Part shown: piece by piece, positions 34,026 through 43,558 of the stretch
How positions within the stretch are numbered: the stretch's first letter is position 1
Layout: the number at the start of each line of letters is the position of its first letter
NCBI RefSeq assembly: GCF_900636545.1
Contig: NZ_LR134290.1
Span: 3,534,001-3,598,000, forward strand
Length of the DNA: 64,000 nt
Reading direction: 5' to 3'
Origin: Pseudomonas mendocina
Lineage (GTDB): Bacteria; Pseudomonadota; Gammaproteobacteria; Pseudomonadales; Pseudomonadaceae
Translations under genes and position numbers: made by a program
Notes under the pieces: generated by a model
What the model was told of the DNA's origin: nothing
Database searches by the model: none
The model's input: only the letters and a program-made list of their open reading frames with translations

Positions 34026-35354
34026 TCAGGCCACCGCAGCCGCGGCCAAATCCTCACGCATACGCAAAGCATCGCTCTGGAAGCAACGCGCCGCCTGCAA
34101 TAGGGCAAGCAATGTGAGCAGCAGCGCCACGGGGATCAGCAGCATGGCGTCATGCAAACCGGTGGCCTTGAACGCCTCGGTCATTTCACTGGCGCCGGCG
34201 GCATGCATCGCAGCCTGCGCGTAATGATCCGACAGCCAACCCACCGCAAGCGGGCCGAGCCCCCCACCCAGCAGATACAAACCGGCGAAGAACAGCGCCA
34301 TGGCGGTAGCCCGCAGACGTGGCTCGATCACATCCTGGATCGCCGTGTAGACGCAGGTATAGAAGTTGTATGAGAACAGCCAGCCCAGGCTGAACACGGT
34401 GATGAACAGCGCCGTATCGATCCGTCCCGCACCCAGCGCCCAGCCGGTGCAGGCACAGGCTACCAGCATGCTGAACGCAGCAAACAGCAGCCGGCCATTG
34501 CCCCAGCGCTGGTGCACCTTGTCGGCGATCCAGCCGCCCAGGGTCAGGCCGACCAGGCCGGTAAGCCCGACGATCACCCCGGTAGCCATCGCCGCATTCT
34601 GCAATCCCAAGCCGAAGTAACGCTGCAGCATCGGCACCATGAAGGAGTTGCAGGCGTAAGAAGCAAAGTTGAATGCCAGCCCCGCCAATACCAGCCACCA
34701 GAAGGTCCGAATCGCCAACACCTTGCGTAGCGGCCTGGCCACCGGCTCGCTGCTGACCTGCATGGTCTCTGCAGCGCCCCGAGCCGGCTCGCGGATGAAA
34801 AAGAGGAACAGCGCCAGAACCAGCCCCGGCACGGCCGCGATCAGAAACGGCGCGCGCCAACTGCCGAATGCCTGAACCATGGCGCCTATGGTGAAGAATG
34901 CCAGCAGCAACCCCAGCGGCAGACCGAGCATGAAGATGCCCATCGCCCGCGAGCGTTTGTGCGCAGGGAACAGATCGCCGATCAGCGAGTTCGCCGCCGG
35001 TGCGTAACTGGCCTCGCCGATACCGACGCCCATGCGAATCAGCAGGAAGCTCCAGAAATTCCAGGCCAGGCCATTGAGCGCCGTCAGGCCGCTCCAGGCT
35101 GCCAGGCCCCAACCCATGATCTTGCGTCGCGCGCCGGTGTCGGCCATGCGCCCGAGCGGGATGCCGGCCAATGCGTAGACGATGGTGAAGGCCGTACCGA
35201 TCAGGCCGAGCTGCAGATCGCTCAGGCTCCATTCAAGGCGAATCGGCTCGATGATGATGGCGGGGATGGTGCGATCGAAGAAGTTGAACAGGTTGGCCAG
35301 AAAGAGCAGGAAAAGAATGCGCCAGGCATTCGCGGCTTGCTGATTGGGCTGCAC
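34026..35354 (-). CDS. MFS transporter, spinster-like
   Basis: 442 residues from GTG 35354, which has GGGAG eight bases upstream; an upstream ATG (35384) lacks a good site. Twelve membrane segments; MFS motif GIPLGRMADTGARRKIMGWG after helix 2 and GVGIGEASYAPAANSLIGDLFP typical of the spinster branch. Transports an unknown lipid or organic anion. Divergent from the MHYT protein gene. Confidence 0.87.
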   Translation of the reverse strand: MQPNQQAANAWRILFLLFLANLFNFFDRTIPAIIIEPIRLEWSLSDLQLGLIGTAFTIVYALAGIPLGRMADTGARRKIMGWGLAAWSGLTALNGLAWNFWSFLLIRMGVGIGEASYAPAANSLIGDLFPAHKRSRAMGIFMLGLPLGLLLAFFTIGAMVQAFGSWRAPFLIAAVPGLVLALFLFFIREPARGAAETMQVSSEPVARPLRKVLAIRTFWWLVLAGLAFNFASYACNSFMVPMLQRYFGLGLQNAAMATGVIVGLTGLVGLTLGGWIADKVHQRWGNGRLLFAAFSMLVACACTGWALGAGRIDTALFITVFSLGWLFSYNFYTCVYTAIQDVIEPRLRATAMALFFAGLYLLGGGLGPLAVGWLSDHYAQAAMHAAGASEMTEAFKATGLHDAMLLIPVALLLTLLALLQAARCFQSDALRMREDLAAAAVA

Positions 35355-35681
35355 GACAAGGTCTCCCTTTACTGTTGTCCACATCCGGCCTACTGCAGTG
35401 GCGCCTACCTTGGCAGCACTGGTCGAACGTTGGTTGAAGCGCAATCTAGAGCCTTTGCCCAAACATGTCTGCGACCATTCGCTTGGTTTATGCAGGGCAA
35501 TGACGGCAGATACCAATCTGCCTCATATCCTGAAGGAATAAGGCAAAGTGCTTCTTTCCGTGCTAAACCAATGAAGTTGGTCATTTTCTGGCCAATGCCC
35601 CACTGACTCGCTAGGTAGTAAGGAGCACGCCTGTTCTTTCCTGATCAGGCGCTCACACCGCCGCACGGCGGGGGGATGACT
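35355..35681. promoter_or_regulatory. 327-base divergent intergenic region with hairpin over a ribosome binding site
   Basis: No gene recognised. CCGCCG-CA-CGGCGG (about 35659-35672) lies immediately before the GGGGGG that serves as Shine-Dalgarno for the MHYT gene, so the hairpin could partly mask it. Otherwise AT-richer sequence holding both promoters. Confidence 0.4.
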
Positions 35682-37862
35682 ATGGAAGGACTCTCGATCC
35701 GCTTTCTTGTCGACCTGCCCGAACAGGGACGACTCCTGCTCGATTGCCAACACGATCCCTGGCTCGTGGCCCTCTCGTACGTCATCGCCAGCGTCGGCAG
35801 CCTGAGCACGCTGACCATCGCCCGCCACCTGGATCAGGTGCAAAGACGCAGCATGCGTCTGGTCTGGGGGCTGCTTGGCGGGCTGTGTCTGGCGGGTGCG
35901 ATCTGGTCCATGCATTTCATCGGCATGCTGGCGTTCCAAGCCCCCGTCGCCATTCGCTACGACCTCGCCATCACCATTCTGTCGCTGCTGGTGGCGCTGG
36001 CTGCTGCCCTCCTGGCTCTCTACTACATGGCCATGCCGCGTCCCGGCCTGAGCCGCCAGTTGCTGGCGGCCGTGATCATCGGCCTGGGCATCAGCGCCAT
36101 GCACTACAGCGGCATGGCCGCGATCCGCTCCCCGGCACAGGCTTACTACCACAGCGGCCTGTTTACCCTGTCCATCGCCATTGCCATCAGCGCCAGCTTC
36201 GCCGCGCTGTTGCTCAACCGCTACGTACGCCATGGCTCGCAGAAGCGCCAACGCTGGATGATGGTTTCCGCGGCGCTGGTGATGGGCGCCGCGATCGCCT
36301 CCATGCACTACACCGGCATGGCTGCACTCAATCTGGTGGTGCCGGAAGGCACGCCGCTGCAACTGCGCAGCGCCGACAACAGTGTACAGCTGGTACTGAT
36401 CGTCGCCTCCATCACCCTGCTCATCCTCAGCCTGAGCCTGGCAGCGGCCTGGATCGGTAGAAAGCTCGATGACAAGGAGCGCGACCTCCAACGGGTCAAT
36501 ACCCTGCTGGTACAGCTCGACCAGGCCAAGGCCTCGCTGGAACAGGTGGCGCATTTCGACCCACTGACCGAGTTGCTTAACCGCCGTGGATTCAATCGGG
36601 TTTTCGCCGCCACGCTGGAAGAACACGCGGTGACCGGGCGCACCCTGGCGGTGATGTTTCTCGATATCGACCACTTCAAGCGCATCAATGACAGCCTTGG
36701 CCACGATGCCGGTGACGAGCTACTGCGTGTCGTCGCGCAGCGCATTCGCGCGGCACTGCGTGAACGCGACATCATCGCGCGCTTTGGCGGCGACGAGTTC
36801 TGCGTGGTCGCCAGCCTCGACAGCAACGCTGACCCGCGCGGGCTGGCTGCGCGCATGCTCGAACAGATGAAGGAGCCGATCAGCCTGGCCGGCCGCAAGA
36901 TCGTGATGACCACCAGCGTCGGCATCAGCCTGTTCCCGCAGGACGGCAGCAGCGCCGATGAGTTGCTCAAGCATGCCGACCTGGCGCTCTATCAGTCCAA
37001 AGGCAGCGGGCGCAACGTGGTGCATTTCTTCAATCCGTACCTGAAGCAGAAAGCCTCGTTCGAGCTGCAACTGGAAGAAGATCTGCGCCAAACCCTGCTG
37101 CAGGACAACGGCCTGGTTCTCTACTACCAGCCGATCATCGACCTGCGCAGCGGTGCCCTGAGCAAGCTGGAGGCCCTGGTGCGCTGGAATCATCCACAGC
37201 ACGGTCTGCTCACACCGGAACGCTTCATTGCCATCGCCGAGGCCAACGGCTTCATCGACCAGCTCGACAACTGGGTGCTGCGCCGTGCCTGTCTCGATCT
37301 CAACAGCCTGGAACAGATGGGGTATCCGGGGTTGAAGATCGCGGTCAATTGCTCGGCGCTCAACCTCGCCAATGACCAGTTGCCGGGCCGCATCGAACAA
37401 CTGCTGAACGCGACCCGCTGCCCCGCTCATTGCCTGGAGCTGGAGGTAACCGAAAGCGCGCTGCTGAGCAACATCAACCGCGCGATCGGCCTGCTGGAAA
37501 ACATCCGCGCGCTGGGGGTGAGCCTGTCCATCGACGATTTCGGCACCGGTTATTCATCCCTCGCCTATCTGCGTCGCTTGCCACTGGATACGCTGAAGGT
37601 GGACCGCTCCTTCATACAGGATGTGGCCAACTCCAGTCAGGACCGCGAGATCGTCCATGCCATCATCGCCATGGCTCATGCCCTGCATCTGAAAGTCGTC
37701 GCCGAAGGCGTGGAGACCACTGCGCAGCTGGCGTTCCTGCAGGAGCGCGGTTGCGATCAGGTGCAGGGTTACCTGTTCAGCAAACCAGTGCCGCTGGAGG
37801 AAATCGTGACCCTCTTTCCGCCACACTTCCGGCCGCTGGAACGGGTGGCGGCAAGGTTTTGA
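35682..37862 (+). CDS. MHYT-GGDEF-EAL c-di-GMP protein (MucR/NbdA-like)
   Basis: 726 residues from ATG 35682 (ATG 35676 is in frame but sits directly on the GGGGGG site). Seven-helix MHYT sensor with its three repeats MHFIGM, MHYSGM and MHYTGM (residues about 80, 140, 210), thought to bind copper and sense O2, CO or NO. GGDEF domain from about 285 with intact RFGGDEF and I-site RERD; EAL domain from about 420 with KLEALVRW, DDFGTGYSS and EGVET, so both cyclase and phosphodiesterase sites look intact. MucR and NbdA in P. aeruginosa tie this architecture to alginate and NO-induced dispersal. Specific orthology unproven. Confidence 0.92.
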   Translation: MEGLSIRFLVDLPEQGRLLLDCQHDPWLVALSYVIASVGSLSTLTIARHLDQVQRRSMRLVWGLLGGLCLAGAIWSMHFIGMLAFQAPVAIRYDLAITILSLLVALAAALLALYYMAMPRPGLSRQLLAAVIIGLGISAMHYSGMAAIRSPAQAYYHSGLFTLSIAIAISASFAALLLNRYVRHGSQKRQRWMMVSAALVMGAAIASMHYTGMAALNLVVPEGTPLQLRSADNSVQLVLIVASITLLILSLSLAAAWIGRKLDDKERDLQRVNTLLVQLDQAKASLEQVAHFDPLTELLNRRGFNRVFAATLEEHAVTGRTLAVMFLDIDHFKRINDSLGHDAGDELLRVVAQRIRAALRERDIIARFGGDEFCVVASLDSNADPRGLAARMLEQMKEPISLAGRKIVMTTSVGISLFPQDGSSADELLKHADLALYQSKGSGRNVVHFFNPYLKQKASFELQLEEDLRQTLLQDNGLVLYYQPIIDLRSGALSKLEALVRWNHPQHGLLTPERFIAIAEANGFIDQLDNWVLRRACLDLNSLEQMGYPGLKIAVNCSALNLANDQLPGRIEQLLNATRCPAHCLELEVTESALLSNINRAIGLLENIRALGVSLSIDDFGTGYSSLAYLRRLPLDTLKVDRSFIQDVANSSQDREIVHAIIAMAHALHLKVVAEGVETTAQLAFLQERGCDQVQGYLFSKPVPLEEIVTLFPPHFRPLERVAARF

Positions 37863-37884
37863 GCCTTCGCCCCAGAGCAAAGGC

Positions 37885-37946
37885 TCGCCGCTGAAGCGCC
37901 TCCTACAAGCAGCTGTGCAGCCCCTGTGGGAGGGCTTCAGCCGCGA
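37885..37946. repeat. REPIN: inverted pair of REP-like elements
   Basis: Copy 2 (37925-37946) reads TGTGGGAGGGCTTCAGCCGC then GA; copy 1 (37885-37907) is its near-perfect reverse complement with a few changes, 17 bases apart. This GTGGGAGG-GCTTCAGCC core is a typical Pseudomonas extragenic repeat. It lies between convergent genes. Confidence 0.8.
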
Positions 37947-37964
37947 CTCAGGCACGTCTCCCAC

Positions 37965-38744
37965 TCAAGCCCTGAACGCCTGCAACCAGCCCAGACTCGC
38001 CTGCGTGCCCGCCTCGCCGGGCTTGTATTCAGCCCCCAGCCAGCCGCTGTAACCGCTGTCACGTAAAGCACCGAGCAGCGCCGGGAACGCCAACTCGCCC
38101 GTACCTGGCGCGCCACGCCCCGGCACGTCGGCGAACTGCACATGACCAATGCGCCCCGCCAGCAGGCGGATGCCGGCAGCCACGTCCAGCCCCTGGCGCG
38201 CCATATGGTAGAGGTCGTATTGCGCCGCCAGATTGGGATGATCGACCGCACGCAACAGCTCATCGAGATGCTCCGGCGTGTTGATCAGAAAACCCGGCAT
38301 ATCGATGGGGTTGATCGCCTCGACCAGCACGCGGATGCCGAGTGCGGCGAATGCCTCGGCACTCTTGCGCAGGTTGGCAACCAGGCAGTCCAGCGCTTGC
38401 TCCCGGCTGACACCTTCGGCCAGGCGCCCTGGCAGAACGTTGACGCAGGCCGGGCGCACCATGGCGGCATAGGTCAGCGCCTCCTGCAAAGCGGCATCGA
38501 ACTCGGCCTGACGCCCCGGCACGGCGGCCAGGCCAGGGCCGCCACTCATCAGGTCGCCAGCCGGCACGTTGATCAGCACCAGCGGCAGGCCGCTGAGCTC
38601 CAGCACTTCCTTCAGGGCGATGGACGGCAACTCGTAAGGGAACTGGATTTCCACACCCTCGAACCCCGCGCGCATCGCCGCCAGCACGCGCTCGCGCAGC
38701 GGCAGCTCGGTGAACAGCATGGACAGATTGGCGGCGATCTTCAT
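37965..38744 (-). CDS. hyi: hydroxypyruvate isomerase / 2-oxo-tetronate isomerase family
   Basis: 259 residues, AP-endonuclease-2-like TIM barrel: NLSMLFTELPLRERVLAA, GVEIQFPYELP, VLVEAINPIDMPGFLI and LAAQYDLYHMARQG, then VQFADVPGRG. Hyi interconverts hydroxypyruvate and tartronate semialdehyde; OtnI acts on the four-carbon analogue. Its start overlaps the stop of the upstream reductase by ATGA, so they are translationally coupled and belong to one pathway, glyoxylate- or tetronate-type. Confidence 0.88.
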   Translation of the reverse strand: MKIAANLSMLFTELPLRERVLAAMRAGFEGVEIQFPYELPSIALKEVLELSGLPLVLINVPAGDLMSGGPGLAAVPGRQAEFDAALQEALTYAAMVRPACVNVLPGRLAEGVSREQALDCLVANLRKSAEAFAALGIRVLVEAINPIDMPGFLINTPEHLDELLRAVDHPNLAAQYDLYHMARQGLDVAAGIRLLAGRIGHVQFADVPGRGAPGTGELAFPALLGALRDSGYSGWLGAEYKPGEAGTQASLGWLQAFRA

Positions 38745-39631
38745 GGACGCTGCTCCCGCAGCAGTTCCACCAGCGTGGCGGGGTCACGCTCCAGATTGCC
38801 CTGGCTGCCGTGCAGGCGCATCAGCTGGGCAGCCAGGCCGCTCATGGGGGTGGCGCTGCCTTGCTCGCGCGACAGTTTCACCGCCGTGTCGAGATCCTTG
38901 AGCAAGGTGCGCACGTGCCACTTGATCGGCTCGAACTGGCTAGCGGCCATTTGCGGCGCCAGGATCTGCAGCGGCTTGGAGTCGGCGAAACCGCCGGCAA
39001 GCGCGGGGGCGATCAGGCTGGCATTGACACCGGCGCGCTCGGCCAGCGCCACCACTTCGGCAATCACCAACGCGTTGCAGGCGACGATCATCTGGTTGCA
39101 CACCTTGGTCACCTGCCCGGCACCCACTTCGCCCATGCGCGTCAGACGCTGCCCCAGGTGCGCGAGCACCGGGCGCACACGCTCCACATCCTCTGCTCGG
39201 CCGCCGGCCATGATCGCCAGCGTGCCGGCTTCGGCACCCGGCGTACCGCCGGAAACCGGTGCATCAACCCAGCGCATACCGGTGCGTGCCTCCAGCTCCG
39301 CCGCCATCTCACGTGTGGCAGCCGGTTCCAGGCTGGAGAAGTCCACCAACAACTGCCCCGGACGCGCGCCTTCGATGATCCCGCCCGGGCCGAACACCAC
39401 CTCGCGCACCACCTCGGTATTGGCCAGGCAAAGCATCACCACATTGGCATCGCGACACAGCTCGGCGGGGGTTTCCACGCGATGCGCGCCCTGCTCCAGC
39501 AGTGCAGTGCACTTGTCCGGAGTGCGATTCCAGAGCGTCAGCGGGTAGCCTGCAGCGAGCAGGCGGCGGGTCATCGGCAGGCCCATCAGACCAATCCCGG
39601 CGAAGGCCAGGGCGGGTAGCGTTGCAGTCAT
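38741..39631 (-). CDS. beta-hydroxyacid dehydrogenase (tartronate semialdehyde reductase type)
   Basis: 296 residues. Rossmann start FAGIGLMGLPMTRRLL, substrate motif VDAPVSGGTPGAEAGTLAIM and catalytic Lys in GQVTKVCNQM. Family reduces 2-hydroxy-3-oxopropionate to glycerate. First gene of a two-gene operon with the hydroxypyruvate isomerase (4-base overlap), which supports the assignment. Glyoxylate carboligase is not in the window, so a tetronate (LtnD/OtnI-like) role remains possible. Confidence 0.87.
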   Translation of the reverse strand: MTATLPALAFAGIGLMGLPMTRRLLAAGYPLTLWNRTPDKCTALLEQGAHRVETPAELCRDANVVMLCLANTEVVREVVFGPGGIIEGARPGQLLVDFSSLEPAATREMAAELEARTGMRWVDAPVSGGTPGAEAGTLAIMAGGRAEDVERVRPVLAHLGQRLTRMGEVGAGQVTKVCNQMIVACNALVIAEVVALAERAGVNASLIAPALAGGFADSKPLQILAPQMAASQFEPIKWHVRTLLKDLDTAVKLSREQGSATPMSGLAAQLMRLHGSQGNLERDPATLVELLREQRP

Positions 39632-39759
39632 CGATCAACTCCAGGCAGTTCGTATCCAGCGTGCATATTAACCCCGGAGTCAATGCGTCGTGCTGCAAGC
39701 ACGGCGTACGGCCACTATACTTCGCGCGCCTTCCCCGCTATTGAACCGGAGAATCCGAC

Positions 39760-40611
39760 ATGTTCAAGAACACCCTGGCTCTCGCCGCTGGCATCGCTCT
39801 GTCCGTATCCGCCGTATTCGCGCAAGCCGCCGATGTCCTCAAGGTCTCGGCCATCCCCGACGAAGCCCCCACCGAGCTGCTGCGCAAGTTCAAGCCGCTG
39901 GGCGCGTACCTGGAGCAGGAGCTGGGCATGAAGGTTGAGTTCGTGCCGGTGGCCGACTACGCCGCCGTGGTCGAGGCCCTGGCCGCCGACCGCATAGACA
40001 TGGCCTGGCTGGGCGGCTTCACCTTCGTCCAGGCACGCCTGAAGACCGGCAATGCCGTACCGCTGGTACAGCGCGAACAGGATGCCGAATTCACCAGCAA
40101 GTTCATCACCTCCGATCCGGCGGTGAAATCGCTGCAGGACCTCAAGGGCAAGACCTTCGCCTTCGGCTCGGTGTCTTCCACCTCCGGCAGCCTGATGCCG
40201 CGCTACTTCATGCTGCAGGACGGCATCAAACCGGAAGAGTTCTTCAGCCGCGTGGCCTATTCCGGCGCACACGATGCGACTGTCGCCTGGGTGCAGGCCG
40301 GCAAGGCCGATGGCGGCGTGCTCAATGCCTCGGTGTGGCAGAAGCTGGTCGATGCCAAGAAGGTCGACACCGACAAGGTCAAGGTGATCGCCACCACCCC
40401 CACCTACTACGACTACAACTGGACCGTACGCGGCAACCTCGACGCCGATCTGCAGGCGAAGATCAAGGCTGCCTTCCTCGCCCTCGACCCGGCCAAGCCC
40501 GAGCAGAAGGCGATTCTCGACCTGCAGGCCGCGAGCCGCTTCATCGACACCAAGCCTGAGAACTACGAAGGGATCGAGGAAGCCGCTCGCGCCGCCGGCC
40601 TGTTGAAGTGA
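39760..40611 (+). CDS. PhnD-like periplasmic binding protein of an oxyanion ABC importer
   Basis: 283 residues; GGAG nine bases before ATG 39760. Sec signal (cleavage after AQAA, about residue 24). PhnD/PtxB fold: [56 protein letters not shown] and [20 protein letters not shown]. The DEAP and SSTSGS segments are those I associate with a subfamily named putative selenate-binding protein rather than phosphonate; not verifiable here. First of four overlapping genes. Confidence 0.88.
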   Translation: MFKNTLALAAGIALSVSAVFAQAADVLKVSAIPDEAPTELLRKFKPLGAYLEQELGMKVEFVPVADYAAVVEALAADRIDMAWLGGFTFVQARLKTGNAVPLVQREQDAEFTSKFITSDPAVKSLQDLKGKTFAFGSVSSTSGSLMPRYFMLQDGIKPEEFFSRVAYSGAHDATVAWVQAGKADGGVLNASVWQKLVDAKKVDTDKVKVIATTPTYYDYNWTVRGNLDADLQAKIKAAFLALDPAKPEQKAILDLQAASRFIDTKPENYEGIEEAARAAGLLK

Positions 40612-41408
40612 GCGTCGCCCTGCGTGGCGTGAGCCTGGCCCACGCCAACGGCAAGGTCGCGCTCGAGGGTATCGATCTGACCCTTGCTCCCGGCGAGCGG
40701 GTGGCCATCATCGGCCCCTCAGGCGCCGGCAAGACCACCTTGCTGCGCCTGTTGGCCACCAGCCTGCAACCCTCACGTGGCGAGATCGACCTGCTGCAGC
40801 ACAACCCCTGGCGCCTGCCTGCTGGTAAGCGCCAGCGCCTGCGTGCACGCATCGGCCTGGTTCACCAGGCGCCGCCGCTGCCGCCGCGCCAGCGCGTCGT
40901 CACCGCCGTACTGGCTGGCAAGCTCGGCCAGTGGCCTGTGGTCAAGGGCCTGATCAACCTGCTGCATCCGCTGGATGCCACTGGCGCGCAGGCTGCTCTG
41001 GCCCGCCTGGATATCGCCGACAAACTCTACCAACGCTGCGACCAGCTCTCCGGCGGCCAGTTGCAACGCGTTGGCATTGCCCGCGTGTTGTACCAGGCGC
41101 CGGAGCTGATCCTCGCCGACGAGCCTGTTTCCGCCATGGACCCGGTACTGGCCGGCCATACCCTGGCCGTACTCAACCGCGAGGCCGCCGAACGCGGTAT
41201 GACCCTGGTCGCCAGCCTGCATGCCGTCGACCTGGCCCTGGCGCATTTTCCCCGCGTCATCGGCATACGCGACGGACGCATCGCCTTCGATCTGCCAGCC
41301 GGTGCGGTGCAGCCGGCGCAACTGGATGCGCTGTATGCCAACGAGCAATTGCAGGCCACGCCCGGTTCACCCGCGCAGCCGCAACCGGTGCATATCCCGC
41401 GATGCTGA
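40608..41408 (+). CDS. ABC importer ATPase (PhnC-like)
   Basis: 266 residues. GTG start overlaps the previous stop (GTGA, 40608-40611), so it is translationally coupled. Walker [13 protein letters not shown]-loop VHQAPPLP, signature [13 protein letters not shown], Walker [14 protein letters not shown] and switch His SLHAVD are intact. The Q-loop region [20 protein letters not shown] is typical of the PhnC group. Confidence 0.92.
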   Translation: MSVALRGVSLAHANGKVALEGIDLTLAPGERVAIIGPSGAGKTTLLRLLATSLQPSRGEIDLLQHNPWRLPAGKRQRLRARIGLVHQAPPLPPRQRVVTAVLAGKLGQWPVVKGLINLLHPLDATGAQAALARLDIADKLYQRCDQLSGGQLQRVGIARVLYQAPELILADEPVSAMDPVLAGHTLAVLNREAAERGMTLVASLHAVDLALAHFPRVIGIRDGRIAFDLPAGAVQPAQLDALYANEQLQATPGSPAQPQPVHIPRC

Positions 41409-42229
41409 AGCGCGCACCACGCGATCCCGCCGCCTTACCGCGACTGCTCATAACCGTGCTGGCGTTGTTGCTGTTGTGGCCAGGTGTCAACCTCAGCGAG
41501 CTGGATTTGGCGGTACTGGTGGATGGCGACAACACCCGCGCCATGGGAAACTTCCTCGCCGGTTTCTGGCCGCCTGCACATGACGGCGAGTTCCTCGCAC
41601 TGCTCGGCCGCGCCACTCTGGAAACCTTGGCCATCGCCACCGCCGGCATGAGCCTGGCCCTGCTGATCGCCCTCCCCGCTGCGCTCCTGGCGACACGCGC
41701 ACTGTCGTTGTCGGCTGTTCATCGTGGCGGCCGCCCGGCCTGGTGGGCGCAACTGGCACGCTGGCCGGTACGCGGCTTGCTGATTTTCCTGCGCAGCGTG
41801 CCGGAGATCGTCTGGGCGCTGCTGTTCGTGCGCGCCGTCGGCCTCGGCCCCACTGCCGGCGTGCTGGCCATCGCCATCACCTACGCCGGCATGCTCGGCA
41901 AGGTTTACGCAGAAATCTTCGAGTCGGTGGATGCCCGCCCTACTCGTGCGCTACTGGAGGCCGGCAGCAGCCGCCTGGCAGCCTTCGCCTACGGTGTGTT
42001 GCCCAACTCGGCCGGGGAGATGCTGTCCTACACCGTGTACCGCTGGGAATGCGCCATCCGCGCTTCGGTGGTGATGGGCTTCGTCGGTGCCGGCGGGCTG
42101 GGGCAGCAGATCGACCTGTCGCTGCGCATGTTCGCTGGCGGCGAAGTGGCGAGCATGTTGCTCACCTTCCTGCTGCTGGTGCTGCTCGCCGATCAGCTCA
42201 GCCGCCTGCTGCGTGCGAGGCTGACATGA
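41402..42229 (+). CDS. ABC importer permease 1 (PhnE-like)
   Basis: 275 residues; ATG 41402 overlaps the ATPase end by 7 bases. Six membrane segments, PhnE signature [34 protein letters not shown] and C-terminal [15 protein letters not shown]. Pairs with the next gene to make a heterodimeric channel. Confidence 0.9.
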   Translation: MLKRAPRDPAALPRLLITVLALLLLWPGVNLSELDLAVLVDGDNTRAMGNFLAGFWPPAHDGEFLALLGRATLETLAIATAGMSLALLIALPAALLATRALSLSAVHRGGRPAWWAQLARWPVRGLLIFLRSVPEIVWALLFVRAVGLGPTAGVLAIAITYAGMLGKVYAEIFESVDARPTRALLEAGSSRLAAFAYGVLPNSAGEMLSYTVYRWECAIRASVVMGFVGAGGLGQQIDLSLRMFAGGEVASMLLTFLLLVLLADQLSRLLRARLT

Positions 42230-42990
42230 GAGCCGGCAACCTGATTTTGTTCGCCGCCCTTATCGCCGCGGTGATCGCCTCGTTCCTCTATCTGGGCATC
42301 GACCTCGGTGCGCTGGTCGCCGGCGATAGCCTGGCGCAGATGGGCAAGTACGCCAGCGGTTTCCTGCAGCCGGATTTCTCTGCCACGCACCTGCACGCCA
42401 TCGGCCGCGGCGCCCTGGAAACCCTGGCCATGTCCGCCATCGGCACGCTGCTTGCCGCGCTGCTCGGCCTGGCCCTGGCGCTACCGGCCGCCGGGCGTTT
42501 CGGCGGACTCGCCCTGCATGCCACCCGCCTGCTGCTCAACGCCCTGCGCGCCATCCCGGAACTCGTCTGGGCTGCACTGATGGTTCTGGCCGCCGGGCTG
42601 GGCCCCAATGCCGGTACCCTGGCACTGGCCCTGCACACCGCTGGCGTGCTCGGTCGCCTGTTCGCCGAGGCCCTGGAGAACACCCCGCGCGAGCCGGCCG
42701 AGGCCATCCGCGAAAGCGGCGGCGGCCGCCTGGTTGCCTTCTGCTACGGCACCTTGCCCGGCGTATGGCCACAACTGGTGGCGTACACGCTGTATCGCTG
42801 GGAAAACAACATCCGCATGGCCAGCGTGCTCGGCTTCGTCGGTGCCGGCGGACTGGGACAGATGCTCTACATGAGCCTCAGTCTGTTCCAGGAAGCCCAG
42901 GCCGCTACGGTGATCCTGGCCATGTTGCTGCTGGTGCTGGCAGTCGACGCCTTGAGTGGTTGGGCGCGACAGCGTTGGGTGAGTGGCTGA
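42226..42990 (+). CDS. ABC importer permease 2 (PhnE-like)
   Basis: 254 residues; ATGA overlap with permease 1. Signature ALRAIPELVWAALMVLAAGLG, GVLGRLFAEALE and [16 protein letters not shown]. About six membrane segments. Clearly a paralogue of permease 1. Ends the four-gene transport operon. Confidence 0.9.
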   Translation: MRAGNLILFAALIAAVIASFLYLGIDLGALVAGDSLAQMGKYASGFLQPDFSATHLHAIGRGALETLAMSAIGTLLAALLGLALALPAAGRFGGLALHATRLLLNALRAIPELVWAALMVLAAGLGPNAGTLALALHTAGVLGRLFAEALENTPREPAEAIRESGGGRLVAFCYGTLPGVWPQLVAYTLYRWENNIRMASVLGFVGAGGLGQMLYMSLSLFQEAQAATVILAMLLLVLAVDALSGWARQRWVSG

Positions 42991-43115
42991 ACCCGCTGTG
43001 CGCTGAGCGACCAGGCTCGGCAGTCGCGAGCTCGCCTTCGCTCCCGCTCGCAACACGCAAATTCGGTCGCAACTGCTTAGCGGGCTTGGCCCAGACATGC
43101 TGAGGATTTAGCGCA

Positions 43116-43143
43116 TTGACATATCGGTAAATACCGATATTAT
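43116..43143 (+). promoter_or_regulatory. sigma70 promoter with embedded ArsR operator O1
   Basis: TTGACA (43116-43121) and TATTAT (43138-43143), 16 bases apart, with palindrome ATATCGGTAAATACCGATAT (43121-43140) filling the spacer. The ATG of the ArsR gene is only six bases behind the -10 box, so transcription should start at or beside the ATG and the mRNA would be leaderless. Repression by occlusion is expected. Confidence 0.75.
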
Positions 43144-43149
43144 CGCGCC

Positions 43150-43452
43150 ATGGAACTGATCGAAATCTTCAAAGCCCTCTCGAACCGTACGCGCCTTGAA
43201 ATTCTCAAGGGGCTGAAGGATCCCGCGAAGAACTTCCCTCCACAGGATGAAGGAGACGTTCACGAGGTGGGGGTCTGCGTCAGTAGCATCCAGGAAGGCG
43301 TCGGGTTGTCGCAATCGACGGTGTCCGACTACCTAGCCACTCTGCACCGAGCGGGTCTGGTCAAAGTCAGGCGTATCGGGCAGTGGACGTACTACAAGCG
43401 CAATGAAGAAACCATCAGTGCCCTGGCCGAGCGGATAGGGAAAGAGCTGTAA
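43150..43452 (+). CDS. ArsR family transcriptional repressor
   Basis: 100 residues, winged HTH: MELIEIFKALSNRTRLEILK then IQEGVGLSQSTVSDYLATLH and RAGLVKVRRIGQWTYYKRNE. A single cysteine in VGVCV (residue 43) could be a redox or electrophile sensor; no metal-binding ELCV box. No Shine-Dalgarno; the promoter geometry suggests a leaderless message. Palindromes of one type lie before it and twice behind it, so it very likely represses itself and the downstream quinone oxidoreductase/monooxygenase operon. Confidence 0.88.
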   Translation: MELIEIFKALSNRTRLEILKGLKDPAKNFPPQDEGDVHEVGVCVSSIQEGVGLSQSTVSDYLATLHRAGLVKVRRIGQWTYYKRNEETISALAERIGKEL

Positions 43453-43467
43453 TCGCTTTAACTTTTT

Positions 43468-43487
43468 ATATCGAAAAATCCCGATAT
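43468..43487. promoter_or_regulatory. ArsR operator O2
   Basis: ATATCG-N8-CGATAT palindrome just behind the arsR stop, same outer half-sites as O1 and O3. Confidence 0.65.
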
Positions 43488-43558
43488 TTCTTTTCGATCA
43501 ACAGGTTTGCGGCGAGTCAGGCGCATAGGGAAAGAGCTGCGAGTTTTTCCACCACAAT

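Noticed and set aside
38142..39548. 468-residue plus-strand ORF
   Set aside because: Antisense of the hydroxypyruvate isomerase and hydroxyacid dehydrogenase, which have complete motifs.
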